A stretch of 64,000 nt of DNA. Origin: Pseudocercospora fijiensis CIRAD86. Taxonomy: Eukaryota; Ascomycota; Dothideomycetes; Mycosphaerellales; Mycosphaerellaceae. Shown one piece after another: positions 1-11,115 of this stretch; the first letter of the stretch is position 1, and each line of letters opens with the position of its first letter. The notes under the pieces were generated by a model. It was not told where the DNA came from. It saw only the letters and a list, made by a program, of their open reading frames with translations, and did not search any database. The stretch covers positions 2,632,056 to 2,696,055 of the forward strand of contig NW_006921539.1 of NCBI RefSeq assembly GCF_000340215.1. The letters are read 5' to 3'. The position numbers were made by a program, and so were the translations under genes.

Positions 1-442
1 CACGTTATCGCGCCGCTGAGCACAGGCCCCGCCCCGCCCCGCCCCGCCCCGTCCTGCCCTGCCCTGCCCTTCTGCCCTCTGCATGCCACACGCCAAGCCC
101 AACCGCCAACCAGAGACCGAGAGGGGGTCGCAAAGAAACTCCACTGGCTCCTACGCTACGTCGCTATCGATACAGCATTTCATTAACACCGCCAGCCTCG
201 TCGCCGCCTCTGTCTTCGCCCACCTCCCTCCCAGGAAACGCTCGGCCCTCTGGACCTTCTGATTTGCCAGTACATGGCGATCCTGTCTGCAAACACGCCC
301 TTTCCCTCAACGTTTTCGTTTCGCCTTCATCAGAGGTCTTGCGACAGCGCCACCGGGAGAGCTACGACCACGGCGACAGAGGCGATGTGCATGTGCGGAG
401 AACATCGACCTGGGCATCGATATTGAACACCTCGCATTACGC
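1..442 (+). promoter_or_regulatory. Upstream/5' leader region of the Zn2Cys6 gene with GC-rich repeat and overlapping uORF
   Basis: A GCCCC-type tandem run lies at about 28-55, followed by a pyrimidine-rich stretch. An ATG at 264 opens a 99-codon frame that runs past the presumed main start at 443 in another frame, so it would act as an overlapping upstream ORF if it is transcribed. The transcription start cannot be seen, so the split between promoter and leader is unknown. Confidence 0.3.
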
Positions 443-3400
443 ATGGCCTCCAGCATCAAGACCGAAGATGCATTCCATCACGCATCCATGCCAGACACGT
501 CCGCTGCTGAAGCCGCCCTCAAGGCAAAGTTGTCGAGAAAGCGTACCAAGACCGGATGCCTAACTTGTCGAAAGCGACGCATCAAATGCGGTGAGGAGCG
601 ACCCGTGTGCAAGAATTGCATCAAGAGCAAACGGCACTGCGAAGGCTACAACCAACGCGTTGTCTTCAAACCTCCACACTTCGAGTATCAACCCATCGCT
701 AATGGCGCAGCTCACATCACCTTTCCTGCCGGTCCCTTCATGGAGACACAGCAGACGGAGGCACCGCCCGCGCCCGCGCCGCCTCTTGATCCGGCCATGT
801 ATGGTCAATTGCGACCTCGGCCTACCGAGCAACAGTTCATGACTGTGTTCGATCAACATACACAGCAAATTGTTCGCATTCCAGTCCCTCCACAACAACC
901 CCATCATCCTTCCCAGCTGCCACCGAATGACCACTGCCAACCATTTGCTGCACCACCCGTCATTAGTCCAGGACATATGATCCAAGATCCATTTCGATCG
1001 CACCAGTATGCTCAACAGGTTGCAACCCAAGTATATCAGCAGCAAGACTCCCAGCTTGGACCTGCATCAATGCACACCGTTCCCGGAAGCAATGGTGTAG
1101 CTCCTCCACCTGCTGATAACCACACGGCGACGCCAGCGACTGTGCCAGGCGATTATCTTGGGCAGGCCTACGGACAGCCGGTTCAGCCTATGACCCATGC
1201 ACAGCACGATGCGTTGCATTTGCCTCCAGCGCATCAACCACGCGTGGGAAGCCAAAAGACCGCAGATCAGGAGCAGTTCGTATCTGCGCCAACGCCTGCG
1301 TCTTCACGAACAATGTCAATGTTACAGACTCCTCTGGTGGAATCTCAGCAGTGGACTCCAAATGCTTACATTCCCAGGCCGGAGTTGTCTAGACCAATAG
1401 ACTACCAGCTGGAGTTTCAGCATGCTCAATACGGGATCAAGCAGAGTGCTCATGTCAAAGGAGAATCCGAGGACCAGACAACCCCGGAGCTTTATGAGCA
1501 TGAATATCACGCGCCGCAGAATGCGACGCCAACTTATCTCTTGAATGCTGCTGCTGTAGAATACCAGGATGATGATTACTACGACATTCATTCGGATGAA
1601 GAGCAGGACGTGGATGCAGCGATGATCCAAGGTCGAGATCATCAGCGACAACGAACACTCAACAGGATATTGGCAAGAAATCAGATCGGTGGACGCGATC
1701 TGCAGATTCGCAGGTACGATACCTTCCTCTATGCGGGCATTCTCGACACATACAAGGTCGAGAACGTTGCCAATCCTTTGAAGAACCCTGCCACTGCACG
1801 CGTCTTTGCACACTTCATCTCAGCCACCGGACCAAGTCTTTCCATCTTTGAGCGCCATCCCAGGAACACCTCGGTCCTCTTTCACGAAGGTTCTATTCCC
1901 CTTTCCCAGCAAGGCTTGTGGACATACACCCTTCCCATGGCCGCCTTGCATCACCAAGGCCTCCTGCATGCAATGTTAGCCCTCGGAAGTCTCCACATAG
2001 CCCGATTGCAAGATGCATCAGTTACACCTTCTATCCAGCACTATGCTTGGGCGCTCAAACGTGTTCATGCGTCCGTAAGCAATCCGCAAAGCCGCCTGAA
2101 GCTTACGACTATTGCCGCATCGATGCTTCTTGGCTTTTACGAAGTCATGACAGCAGATCATATGAAGTGGAATACGCACTTGGCGGGTGCGAAGCAATTA
2201 TTCGTTGAGACTGACTTTGTAAAGATGACACAGGAATTCCGTCAACTGAAGTTACAACGAGCGGCAACACATCAAGCCAGAATGGAGCGCTCGTACAGCT
2301 CGCCAGCGTCGCCCGAAGCATTCTCGCAAGAGGACCTTCTCGATCAGATACCCGACATTGACGAACGTCTGGTCAGCGAGATGATTGGACGTGAGGTGCG
2401 CTATGGAGGATATGGTCGGGTAGAGGGACCGCCAAGCGCCATTCCACCAGAGCTGGACCTAAGCAAATTCGAAATCCTGAAAGATCTGTACTGGTGGTAC
2501 TGCAAGCAGGATGTCTACCAAAGCATTGTCAGCGGCAATGCCCTGCTGTAAGACGGATGTTCTCCAGTGCAAGATTTATGCTGACGGGCCTAACAGTATG
2601 GACTTCAACCGATGGGCTAATTGTCCACCTCGAGCCCCAATGGGCAAAGTTGATGCAGTGCATGGCTCATTTGATCACCTCGTCCTTCTTCTTGGCAGAA
2701 TCGCAGACTTCTCCTCCAAGGACCGAGAACGAAAGCTGAAGCAAATCCAGGCCAATGGTGGTCGGTGGAAACCATTGCCAGGCACGCCGGGTATGAACAT
2801 TCGGCAAGCACCTCCACAGGCCAGTCAGCCGCCAACCCCCGTGTCTGCCAGCTTTCCGCCTCCAGGAAATCCCTTTGCCGCTCCAGGTCCGCCGATGGGT
2901 GAGCCGCCTCCGATGCCCGCATTTTACGGCATGGCACCGCCGCCACGCGCAAATGTGCAAATGCCGGCGTCCTACACGCCATCTGGAGACCACGCGGTAC
3001 GAACGCCGCAAAGTGCCCGACCACCCGACCTTCTGGACACTGACCTCGCTGCTGCGACGCAAGCAGCACTCGCCGAATATGGTCGCATTCGGTCAGCTCT
3101 GCACACATTCGCGAACAGTCTCGGTCCTGGCTTCCAACCTCTTTCGTCTGCAGAACAGATACCAATGACGACTGCTTTTGGTGATGCGAAGTCTTATCGC
3201 TCTTATGACATCGGCTGCTTATGGGCAATCTATAATATGGCCATCATTATCACAATCCGGTCGCATCCACACATGCCTCCCGCAATGCACATGGCAGCGG
3301 GCATTGCAGCTCCCGAGACGGCGCCATACGCAAGGGAGATAGGGCGCATTGTCGCTGGCATCGTGCCTGGTCCGTCAGATGCTGGGCTTAACCCAAGCCT

Positions 3401-3803
3401 CGGCGCTGCACTGTGCGAGAGCTGCATGCCCTCGTTCTTCGCTGCAGTGCAATATCAGGAGCCAGCACAGCGCTGGGAGACGGTCACGCGTATTTTCGAT
3501 ATAGCCAAAAGAACTGGCTGGGGCAGCGCAGAATTGATCGCAAATGGCTGTGAGACTGCATGGGTCAAGGCCGCTGCCATAGGCAGAGGGCCGCCGTATA
3601 CAAGAATTGTGAGATCCGAGACTAGCGAGGATCCTAGACTCAATGGTAGCTGGGAGAGACTTGATCCGAATGCTCAGCCCAACGAGAACGATGAGTCCGA
3701 TAGACGACTGGTGAAGACAAAAGCGAATGCGAGGCTCAACTGGGCCGTAGGGGTAATTGGTGTGGAAGAGGACATCAATAGGATACGAATCTCGGATCAG
3801 TAG
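443..3803 (+). CDS. Zn(II)2Cys6 fungal transcription factor
   Basis: Two exons, 443-2547 and 2597-3803, joined over a 49-bp intron (2548-2596: GTAAGA donor, TGCTGAC branch point, AACAG acceptor). This gives about 1,103 residues; without splicing a stop follows at once at 2549. The zinc cluster is C39-X2-C42-X6-C49-X6-C56-X2-C59-X6-C66 with a basic RKRRIKC core, so it should bind DNA in the nucleus as a binuclear zinc cluster. A long Pro/Gln/His-rich linker follows (about 90-360). From about residue 430 there is a helical fungal-specific regulatory domain of the PF11951 kind (ILDTYKVENVANPL, then MLALGSLHIARL). The splice restores a conserved-looking stretch (NALLMDFNRWANCPPRAP). The start at 443 has a good context and precedes the zinc cluster by 38 residues. 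Target genes cannot be inferred, so no gene name is given. Confidence 0.88.
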
Positions 3804-4091
3804 TGGACGACAGACACTAATGTTGATGCAGTGCAACGACGCATTGCGCCTTCACAACTTGGGTGAAGGTCACTGTAAAGATCCGACTGATTGAGCTGTC
3901 CACGATTCTCTGAACAAAGAAATTCTGTTCCATTAGCGTTCTTCAGCGAGCACAGCGGCTATGGCAAGAAAAGGTTTGGGCAAAGGAACAAGGATTGAAG
4001 GTAAGCTTGTCGTATTTCCTCATCTTCTGATACAAGAGGAAAATCTCGCCTGGCTGTAGCAGCAGTCATTCATAACTCAGACGGAAAATCA

Positions 4092-4714
4092 ATGGCGCGC
4101 ACGAGGTCAGGCTCCAATGCAGGCTTCCAAGCGACAAGTCGAGGCCGAAGCAAGTCAGCAACACTCGTGCCGGCTTTTTTTGGTGCTGCGGAGAATCGCG
4201 GCACTGGAAATCGACGTAGCAAAAGACTTGCGGCAGTTGGGAAGGGTCACGACGGGGGCGACTCCCGCGATGATGAAAGAAGGCCTCCGTCAAGAAACCT
4301 GTGGATAAGCATGGTATCAATTCGAAGAGGGGGAGGAAAGTCAAGAAGGGAAAGAATGAAGAGGAGGAGGAGCGAGAAGCGGCTGTTAATGGATTGAGTG
4401 TTATTAAGAAGCGAGATAAGGGGGTTGAGGCAGGTGAGGCAAAGAATTACGAAGAGGAGGACCAAGAAGCGGCAGTCAATGGACTGAGCGTCATGAAGGG
4501 GGGAGATGAGGAAGATGAGACCGCGCTGGGCCCAGACGCAGGACAGCTCCCAAAAGTCTTATTGACCATCAGGCACCAGTTCATTCTTCCACGCAGAATG
4601 CCGTTCGAGACGAGGACGGTGCGGAACCTCACTCAACCAACCTATAAAATTCCCGAATCCCAGTCCAATCAACCTCCTCTGCTCCGTCTTCCGAAGAAGC
4701 CCTCATTTCCGTAA
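4092..4714 (+). pseudogene. Lysine/glutamate-rich reading frames with an internal duplication, possibly a decayed gene
   Basis: Two overlapping frames (4092-4397 and 4301-4714) are rich in K, R and E. The first begins MARTRSGSN and contains RRSKRLAAV. The second holds the motif EAAVNGLSV twice, about 31 codons apart and each time preceded by a Glu run, which shows an internal tandem duplication. I could not find a splice that joins the two frames cleanly, so either a frameshift or an unseen intron separates them. I recognise no family, and chance coding-like composition is possible. Confidence 0.25.
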
Positions 4715-4722
4715 TCTATCTC

Positions 4723-5370
4723 ATGAAACCCCCTTCCATTCCCTCCACCCAACCTGGCAAACAAGACATCAAACCCCCGAACATCTTTCCTCTCGGAACC
4801 TTCGAACTCCAATCCCCAAAAACATTCCCGTATGGCCTGCAAAAAAAAAAAAATCCCCGTCCCGAAAATCAGGGATAGGATGTTTCAGTCGATCAGAATT
4901 ATCGGTTTGGTTGAAAGCGAATCCTATCGGTACAGTAGGATACATTAGTAGCACCCCGAACGACTCACTACCACCACCACCACCACTTCTCCTCCTCCTC
5001 CAGATCCTTCGAAAATTGATGTTTAGGGTAGTGCGCGTGTTATATTGGTTTTGATGAATTTGGATCGGGAGAATTCATAACAAAAAAGTGATTCATGATG
5101 AGGGGGAGAAGGGTGGAGATATTTTTGGATTCCAAGAAGGGAGTTCGAGAGTATTATTTTGGGGAATTTTCGAGGCTTGTGGAGGTGTGTTTGAGTGCGG
5201 AGGCCGAGAGGAGGCCGAGGGTTGAGGATTTGTGGCAGGAGGTTCGGAATGAGGTGGCGAGGTATCGGGATTTGGATATGGAGGTGTTGCCGCGAAAGCA
5301 GATGGGTATTGGGGTTGATGAGCCTTTGGTTGGGTATAAGGTGGAGATGTATCCGGTGTGGTCGCGATGA
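4723..5370 (+). pseudogene. Possible protein-kinase catalytic-domain relic
   Basis: A frame from 4723 contains QDIKPPNIF at about 4762-4788, which resembles the kinase catalytic loop (HRDIKPxN). About 370 bp downstream a second frame (5095-5370) contains CLSAEAERRPRVEDLWQEV, which resembles kinase subdomain XI with its conserved Arg-Pro. The spacing fits the distance between these motifs in a kinase domain. The segment between has stops in each frame and no clear DFG or APE, and a 13-A run lies at about 4840. I read this as a broken kinase gene; chance resemblance of short motifs is the main alternative. Confidence 0.33.
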
Positions 5371-5782
5371 TACTATGTTGAAGTGTGGTAAAGGGTTTGT
5401 TTACTAGATAGTGCCTGATCAACGCTACAGCAAGTGCTCGGAAAACATCAAGCGGGTATAGAACGAATATATGGCCGCTTCAGAAGCATAGAAAGCGCAA
5501 CGCAATGAAGAATCTGGCCGCCAAGCCATGTGTAGGCCTTCTGTCTAGGTAGAGACTGTCGTCAATTCATGATAAAGTCGTCGAATTCGTCGCGTGAAGA
5601 TACGTGAGTCGCATCTTAGCGTGTCATCCGCGAGACCGTTGTGCCCCCAAAAAACTCCAGGAAAAGTCGCAAACCAAGTCGCTTGAGATACTGAGACATT
5701 GTCACGTTCGGGTGGACCGGTGACACCAGATAATATATGTGAGATTAGGGACATCCGAGGCTGTCCCTTCATTGTAGTTGCT
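5371..5782. other. Intergenic, nothing recognised
   Basis: This lies downstream of the kinase-like relic and 3' of the convergent C2H2 gene. A 75-codon minus-strand frame at 5545-5772 shows no recognisable motif. Confidence 0.5.
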
Positions 5783-6922
5783 CTATGGCTTTACGAACAA
5801 CTTCAGTGAGCCTTCGGCATCGGCATACTGCGTGATGAATGCAAGCAGATTTTCCCCAGTGAGGAGGTCACCAACTGAGCGTCGAGTGTATTTGTGAACC
5901 GAGATCTCCTGGACGCGCTGTTTATCGAAGGCCAAAGTGGAGGCTATACGACCAAGCAGAGCCTCTGTGGTGTGCAGGCCACTGACATCGACTTCAGTGA
6001 ACTTCTGCTTGTCGGTCGTAACCATAATGAATTTGTCTCTCCTGGACTTCAAAGACAGTCTTCGCAACTTCGTGATTGCGCTCGTCAATGTCCAGAGAAT
6101 GTTCGGACTTGTGGGAGAGCTTGGCGTAGATTCTGTGACAGGCGACTGAACGGTCTGAATGTGCAAGGGTTGTTGATTCAAGTCGTTGTGCTTCGCAAGC
6201 CAGTCAGAAGCCGATTGCGAACAGCAAGGACATCCAAGCTGCTGGCGCAAGGATTTGGGCACTTTTGGAGGTACCACCATAGCATGCGTCTGCTCGAGAT
6301 GTCGCCATACGTCCTTGGGGTATTGCGATTTCTTGGGGCAGTGAGTGCATTCATGTGGCCAGTGAGATTCTGGGAGGTGGCGGCGCTCGTGGTGTTTCCG
6401 CTCGTCGCATTCGCGATTGAAGCATTGTCCACAGTTCTCGCGGCATGGAAAGCCGCCCTCGATCTTCTTCTGTCGAGAACTCTTTTTCCTCGCTGGCATC
6501 AAGGCTGACAGGCCGGTCTGTGTACGGCTGGGTCGTTTCTTCGAGGTTGTGCGCCCCAGTGCTTCGTCTGCAGTTGCCGCCGAAGGGAAATAGTCGCCAT
6601 GTTGGGTGTTCGTTGCGACATCTGGTGTCGGGCCTGCGAATGGTGTGGGTGTGGGTGTGGGCACGAAGTCCCATGAGTCGGTTGGCGACGGACCTGGACT
6701 GGGATCCGATGCTGGGGCGAGATCTGGTGTAGACGGATCGCTATCCTCAGATGCTTCAGGCACAGGTGTTGGCTCGTATGCGTTTCTGTTCACCCATTCA
6801 TCAAGGTCGAAGGACAGCTCGGTCGCGGTCCTGACAGGCTTTCCTGGCGCTGGGAAGTGAGGGGCGGCGTCGGCGGTCGTCCAGTCCACCTCCCGAAAGC
6901 CATCCATTTGCGTCGCATGCAT
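5783..6922 (-). CDS. C2H2 zinc-finger protein with a C-terminal Bck1-like ubiquitin-fold segment
   Basis: Uninterrupted 379-codon gene. Residues 1-150 are low-complexity, rich in Pro/Ser/Thr, with a PTPTPTP run coded by a GTGTGG repeat near 6640-6662. A basic segment (SKKRPSRTQ, ARKKSSRQKK) precedes two C2H2-type fingers: CRENCGQCF...HHERRH at about 157-182 and CTHCPKK...HLEQTH at about 192-215. A CPCC...H pair follows. The last 83 residues (about 297-379) run from KFIMVTTDKQ to GSLKLFVKP. That segment resembles the N-terminal ubiquitin/RA-like region I recall from fungal Bck1-type MAPKKKs, here without a kinase domain. A nuclear regulator is likely; the C-terminal assignment is from memory of the family. 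The first Met is used because no later Met suits better. Confidence 0.72.
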   Translation of the reverse strand: MHATQMDGFREVDWTTADAAPHFPAPGKPVRTATELSFDLDEWVNRNAYEPTPVPEASEDSDPSTPDLAPASDPSPGPSPTDSWDFVPTPTPTPFAGPTPDVATNTQHGDYFPSAATADEALGRTTSKKRPSRTQTGLSALMPARKKSSRQKKIEGGFPCRENCGQCFNRECDERKHHERRHLPESHWPHECTHCPKKSQYPKDVWRHLEQTHAMVVPPKVPKSLRQQLGCPCCSQSASDWLAKHNDLNQQPLHIQTVQSPVTESTPSSPTSPNILWTLTSAITKLRRLSLKSRRDKFIMVTTDKQKFTEVDVSGLHTTEALLGRIASTLAFDKQRVQEISVHKYTRRSVGDLLTGENLLAFITQYADAEGSLKLFVKP

Positions 6923-7909
6923 CGTCGTGGCAGCGGGGCTCAGCGTTCAAGACATTTGAAGGATGTCCTGATGCCTATGCGATCAGCAGAAGAGGAGGAA
7001 ACGAATGATGAGTCTTCAGGCAAGGCTGGCGATGGAGATGGGCGCCCTCTCTTGACCGGAATATGCAAGCGCTCAATCAGAACGACGCGGCGCACTGCAG
7101 CGTGCGGCTGAAGCCCGAGAATCCTACCAACAAGGACAAGATATATTTATGGAACCGCGCCGTGACAAGCATGATGAGGACTGCTATCAACATACTGTGA
7201 TCGATTTGTGCAACGCAACACTACGTCCTGATTTCGAAGCATCCCAGAAACTGAGACAATTGTTGATCTCGACTCGAGTACCTGAGTACCTGCCCAATGT
7301 GGATTCACACGTGATACGTGGGACCGCCAGGTAGGGTAGCTCAAGTTGGCGGCCCACATCAAGAGCTGGCGGAACACAGGCCGAGGACTGCAGACAGTAA
7401 GAATGACAGCCGTCGTCAAGCGTTGGGTGCCATGGATGCGATTGCTGTATGTTGAGCTGTCACGATGCCTTTCAAGGTCAAGATCTGAATGAGAAGAAGT
7501 GTGGGAAGTGGGAAGCTAGGTCGCATGTTCATTATTCATCAAGTGAGTCTGGGCTGGGGAGATGTGCCAATGTGGTGGCCACCATGGGGCAGCACAAGTT
7601 GTATGAGCCACCGTCTGCCATCTTGAGACAAGCATGTCGACAAGGCCCTGTCAGGATTAGAATACTTGGCGATGGATTTGACATCGCCGACGTGCAGACG
7701 GAAATCCTCACTGAGCATATTCCGCATCAAGACGAGCGCTTCTAACATCGGTAGAACCGTAGAAGCAGGTTGGCAGGTCTGAGCGACGATCATTCACTCG
7801 CCTCGCGATAAATCTCCGCTGCTCCCGCTTTGCTCCAGTAAATCCGCCCAAGCTCTGTTCATGGTGCGTTCATGGTGAGCCCCTCGTCGCGTGTGGCATC
7901 CGGTATGCC
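6923..7909. other. Divergent intergenic region
   Basis: This separates the minus-strand C2H2 gene from the plus-strand dehydrogenase gene, so it should hold both promoters. Several open frames of 60-100 codons lie on both strands, none with recognisable motifs or mutual support. Confidence 0.5.
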
Positions 7910-9444
7910 ATGTCAGCGGTGACAATGCATCGCAGCTCGTCGCTGCTACCGGCTTCGATGTCACACTCATCGATGAACACCGCAAGGTCAACAGCATTGC
8001 GTCAGACGCGGGGTCTGTGGAAAGCAGGAAGAGCTACTCGATCTGTGGCAAGAAGCAGCCCAATACAACCCGTTGTACATCGATTGGAGCAGAAAAGCAG
8101 TACGCTAACACAGCACAATGTCGAACGTCTTCGCTTCGCAGACGGGTTCCGTAGGTCAGTACTCCAGCCACGATCTGGCAGCCAGAAACGATACAAATCA
8201 ACGCGTGTAGAGTCGAGCTCGAACCCACTGAGTGGCCTTTGGAAACCAACCCATCTTCAGCGTCTTCATTATGGCCCAGATAGTGTGAAGAAGCACTTGC
8301 TGGAGTGCCTGCCGAACGAAAGCTCGAAAGCATTCGTGCTGACTGGAAGCTCTCTCGCGAACAAGACGCCATTGATCCAGCAAGTGGAGCAGCAGTTGGG
8401 ATCGAGGCATGCGCAGACCTTTAGCAAGATTGGCCAGCATGCGCCAGTGAAAGAGCTTGATGAGGCGACAGGTATGGATATCGACGAAAGCGATAAGAGG
8501 AAGCTAGCTGCTGACCAAGCAGAACTTGTTATGAAGGACGAAGCTATTGATACCATCATCAGCGTGGGTGGAGGCAGTCCCATTGACTCTGCGAAAGGTA
8601 TATGTTATGCTGCGGACTCATTTTCGTCCTGGCTGACAGAACACCAGCAATCAGCTACCGCCTCAACGAGAAGAAGCCCGGAAAGTTCTTGTACCACATC
8701 ACCATACCCACAACCTTGAGCGCAGCCGAATGTACGCTTGGTGCAGGATACACAAACGAGGATGGCATGAAGACTGGTGTCGCACACCCTGAGCTTGCTC
8801 CGCATGTGATCATCTATGACAGCAAGTTCGCTCTCGAAACTCCACCTTGGCTGTGGATGAGCACGGGTCTGCGTGCTATGGACCACGCCATGGAGCTGAT
8901 GTATCATTCGACAGCGACTGAGATCCCGTGTCGACAGATGGCACTTGCTGCGGCGGGAGAGCTGTTCATCAATTTGCCCGCATATCACAAGTATCCCAAA
9001 GATGAGCAGGTCATCACCAAACTCCAGCTTGCTGCATTCGCTTCCCTTGGCTTCCTGGCACTGAACGTCAAAGGTGCTCTCGGTCTCTCGCATACACTTG
9101 GCTATGCACTTGGCTCGCCATTCGGTATTCCACACGGGGTCACATCCTGCTTGACTCTTGGCCATGTCGTCAAGCTGAAGGCAGAAAGCTCGGAAGAAGA
9201 CGCGGCGCAGCTTGCAAGAATGGCGCCATTTATCGGCATTGCCAAGTCTGGCGATAATAAGAAAGATGGAATTGCTGTCGGTGATGCCATCCTGAAGCTC
9301 GTGCAGGACATCGGGTTGAAAACGACACTCACCGAGAAGGGTGTCGGCAAGGACAAGGTTGATTGGATTGTCAAGACTGCCACGGGTCTGGAAAGCGGAC
9401 CTGTATACGACAAGGTAAAGCAACTTGTGGAAAACTTGTATTAG
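7910..9444 (+). CDS. Iron-type (group III) alcohol dehydrogenase / maleylacetate-reductase-like enzyme
   Basis: Two exons (7910-8597 and 8648-9444) around a 50-bp intron with GTATAT donor, GGCTGAC branch point and CACCAG acceptor, for 494 residues from the first Met. The nucleotide-binding loop VGGGSPIDSAK lies at about residues 219-229, and the intron falls in its last codon. The metal-site region GLRAMDHAMELMYH (D308, H309) and a downstream LSHTLG...GIPHGVTS segment supply the usual His ligands. The body of the enzyme starts at LSGLWKPTHLQ. Before it lies an Arg/Ser-rich extension of about 105 residues ending in QKRYKSTR, which looks like a mitochondrial presequence with a processing-type site; it could also be leader sequence read through. 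Such enzymes oxidise alcohols or reduce maleylacetate-like ketones with NAD(P)H. The exact substrate cannot be read. Start at 7910 or 7925 is uncertain. Confidence 0.82.
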
Positions 9445-9886
9445 CAGGTTTGCATCAAACCACATCGTCTACACATTAATAAGATGGAGGCATGGCTGGA
9501 GTTGTATGTCATAGGGTGCTACAAGACCTAGCACGACGAGATGGCAAGCGCCGCGCTCTTGCCTTGACTTGCCGTTGCCATCTCTCATGCATCGGGAAAC
9601 CGTTGCCAAGCCGCCCCGCCTGTTCTGAGTCGAAGCTCCCTCGCTCACTTCGATTGAGTCTCTCGCTGTCTCCTTTAAACGATGACACACTCAGCTATGC
9701 AGCGCACTTTGGAAGCATTGCTGCGCTCGCGTGCTCGGAGCGCATCTACACGATGATTCAGAGACCTTCACAGAGGTGGGAAGTTTCGTAAATCACTTCG
9801 AGCCTCTCAGCTGACACCGCCAGACTGCCAAGGGCGATGCAACCGGCGGTGAGACCGAGGAATGGGCGACATGGCCTATCGCAGAA
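9445..9886. other. Intergenic/promoter region
   Basis: This lies between two plus-strand genes. A 99-codon frame at 9492-9791 shows no recognisable motif. It probably holds the terminator of the dehydrogenase gene and the promoter of the next. Confidence 0.45.
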
Positions 9887-10951
9887 ATGACACTACGCTA
9901 TACATCGCAAGCAGGCACTGTCATACTTCCGCGTCCAATGAGCCAAGAAGAAGCATTTGCACGATATGTTGAACTTGAGTTCATGTACAACAGCAAGAAG
10001 GTGCCGCGGAATTGCCAGTTTCGCGAGGGCAATTACGACGAACTGCTTGCCGCTATAAAGCGAGTCTTGGAACCACTCGGTCTGTGGACTAGAGCGAAAC
10101 GCCCGCTCATCTTCATCGGCGACGTGCCAGAGCTCGTGCGGTGGAAGGCCGACGAAGAGCAATACCGCGCGCTCTTTCTCGTATTGCCATTTATCTCCAA
10201 GAACCTGAAGAAGCGCCGGGGTATCGTCCGCGGCCAGACTACATACAGCAGCGATGCCATACTCAAGCTTCTCGAAGGAACCTGCAAGCTCTTCCGCTTG
10301 ATGGACCTGCCAAAGGGACCAAGGGCTCGAGTGTATGATTTTATGTGTGCTTCTTTTGCGGAGTCGAAGGAATTGAGGTTCTGCGACAAGTACATCGATC
10401 CGGATGAGTCTGACGGTTCTGTTCCGGACGGACTATTCAAAGGGCTATCACTCGTCTCAAACGAGTTTCGTTCGGCTGCGATTGAGAGATTTGTCGCATT
10501 TCAGCTTTTGCACATTCAATTCTTCTGCAACACCCTCGATAGGGAGCTGGAGGAGCTTGAAAAGCCCCTAAAGAATTGGCCTCTTAAGTACTTGCGAAAA
10601 TTGCACCTCGAGTGTGGTTTTCACAAAGGTCACTGGGACGAGTTTCTGGTGACGTGCAAGCCGGGACAAGGCATTAAGGCCGTGCACAGGCAGATCGATG
10701 ACTTCGACGTTCCTGACTTCGTGCAGCGTGATGGTCTAAATGAGTATGCCGCCATCATCGAGCAGCGGAAGAAGGATGAGCAGTGGGAGAGTACTGGCGT
10801 AATTGAATTTCTCACGCTGGATCGAAATGCTCTCAAGGTCGCGGTCTGGCCCGAAGTGGCGATTGAAGATGGGTGGGAGGGGACAAATGAGCGCCATGCC
10901 TATGAAGAGGCATATGGACGGCCGGTCATTCGACATGATTGTCCTTGGTAG
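9887..10951 (+). CDS. F-box-like fungal protein, paralogue type 1
   Basis: Single-exon 354-residue protein. The stretch LFRLMDLPKGPRARVYDFM at about residues 144-162 resembles the F-box-like LPxELRxxIY motif common in ascomycete proteins, though the canonical Glu is replaced. The C-terminal half carries YAAIIEQRKKDEQWESTG, which aligns by eye with YVDMIEQRRKEGLSTKGES in the protein at 39493-40398, so the two look like distant members of one family. No transmembrane segment or enzyme motif is seen. If functional it could be a ubiquitin-ligase adaptor, which is inference only. Confidence 0.68.
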   Translation: MTLRYTSQAGTVILPRPMSQEEAFARYVELEFMYNSKKVPRNCQFREGNYDELLAAIKRVLEPLGLWTRAKRPLIFIGDVPELVRWKADEEQYRALFLVLPFISKNLKKRRGIVRGQTTYSSDAILKLLEGTCKLFRLMDLPKGPRARVYDFMCASFAESKELRFCDKYIDPDESDGSVPDGLFKGLSLVSNEFRSAAIERFVAFQLLHIQFFCNTLDRELEELEKPLKNWPLKYLRKLHLECGFHKGHWDEFLVTCKPGQGIKAVHRQIDDFDVPDFVQRDGLNEYAAIIEQRKKDEQWESTGVIEFLTLDRNALKVAVWPEVAIEDGWEGTNERHAYEEAYGRPVIRHDCPW

Positions 10952-11115
10952 GGCTCTATGCGGATGTACAGTCTAGCGAGCGCTTTCTGGATGCTGGCGT
11001 CTCAGTGTTCGAACGACTCCAATGTCTAGCGAGCAGCACTGGTGCCACTTTCGCAAACGACACTTGGAATGCAGCATGATGTGTCGGAGTCAATGATAGC
11101 ACCTGCAAATGGTGT

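Noticed and set aside
28..60. CG-rich tandem repeat as telomere or replication origin
   Set aside because: The unit GCCCC is not a telomere repeat and simple GC-rich runs are common in fungal promoters.
560..1045. 161-codon minus-strand frame
   Set aside because: Antisense to the zinc cluster and linker of the Zn2Cys6 gene; no motif.
8605..9465. 286-codon minus-strand frame
   Set aside because: Complete antisense shadow of the dehydrogenase exon 2; its composition mirrors that gene.
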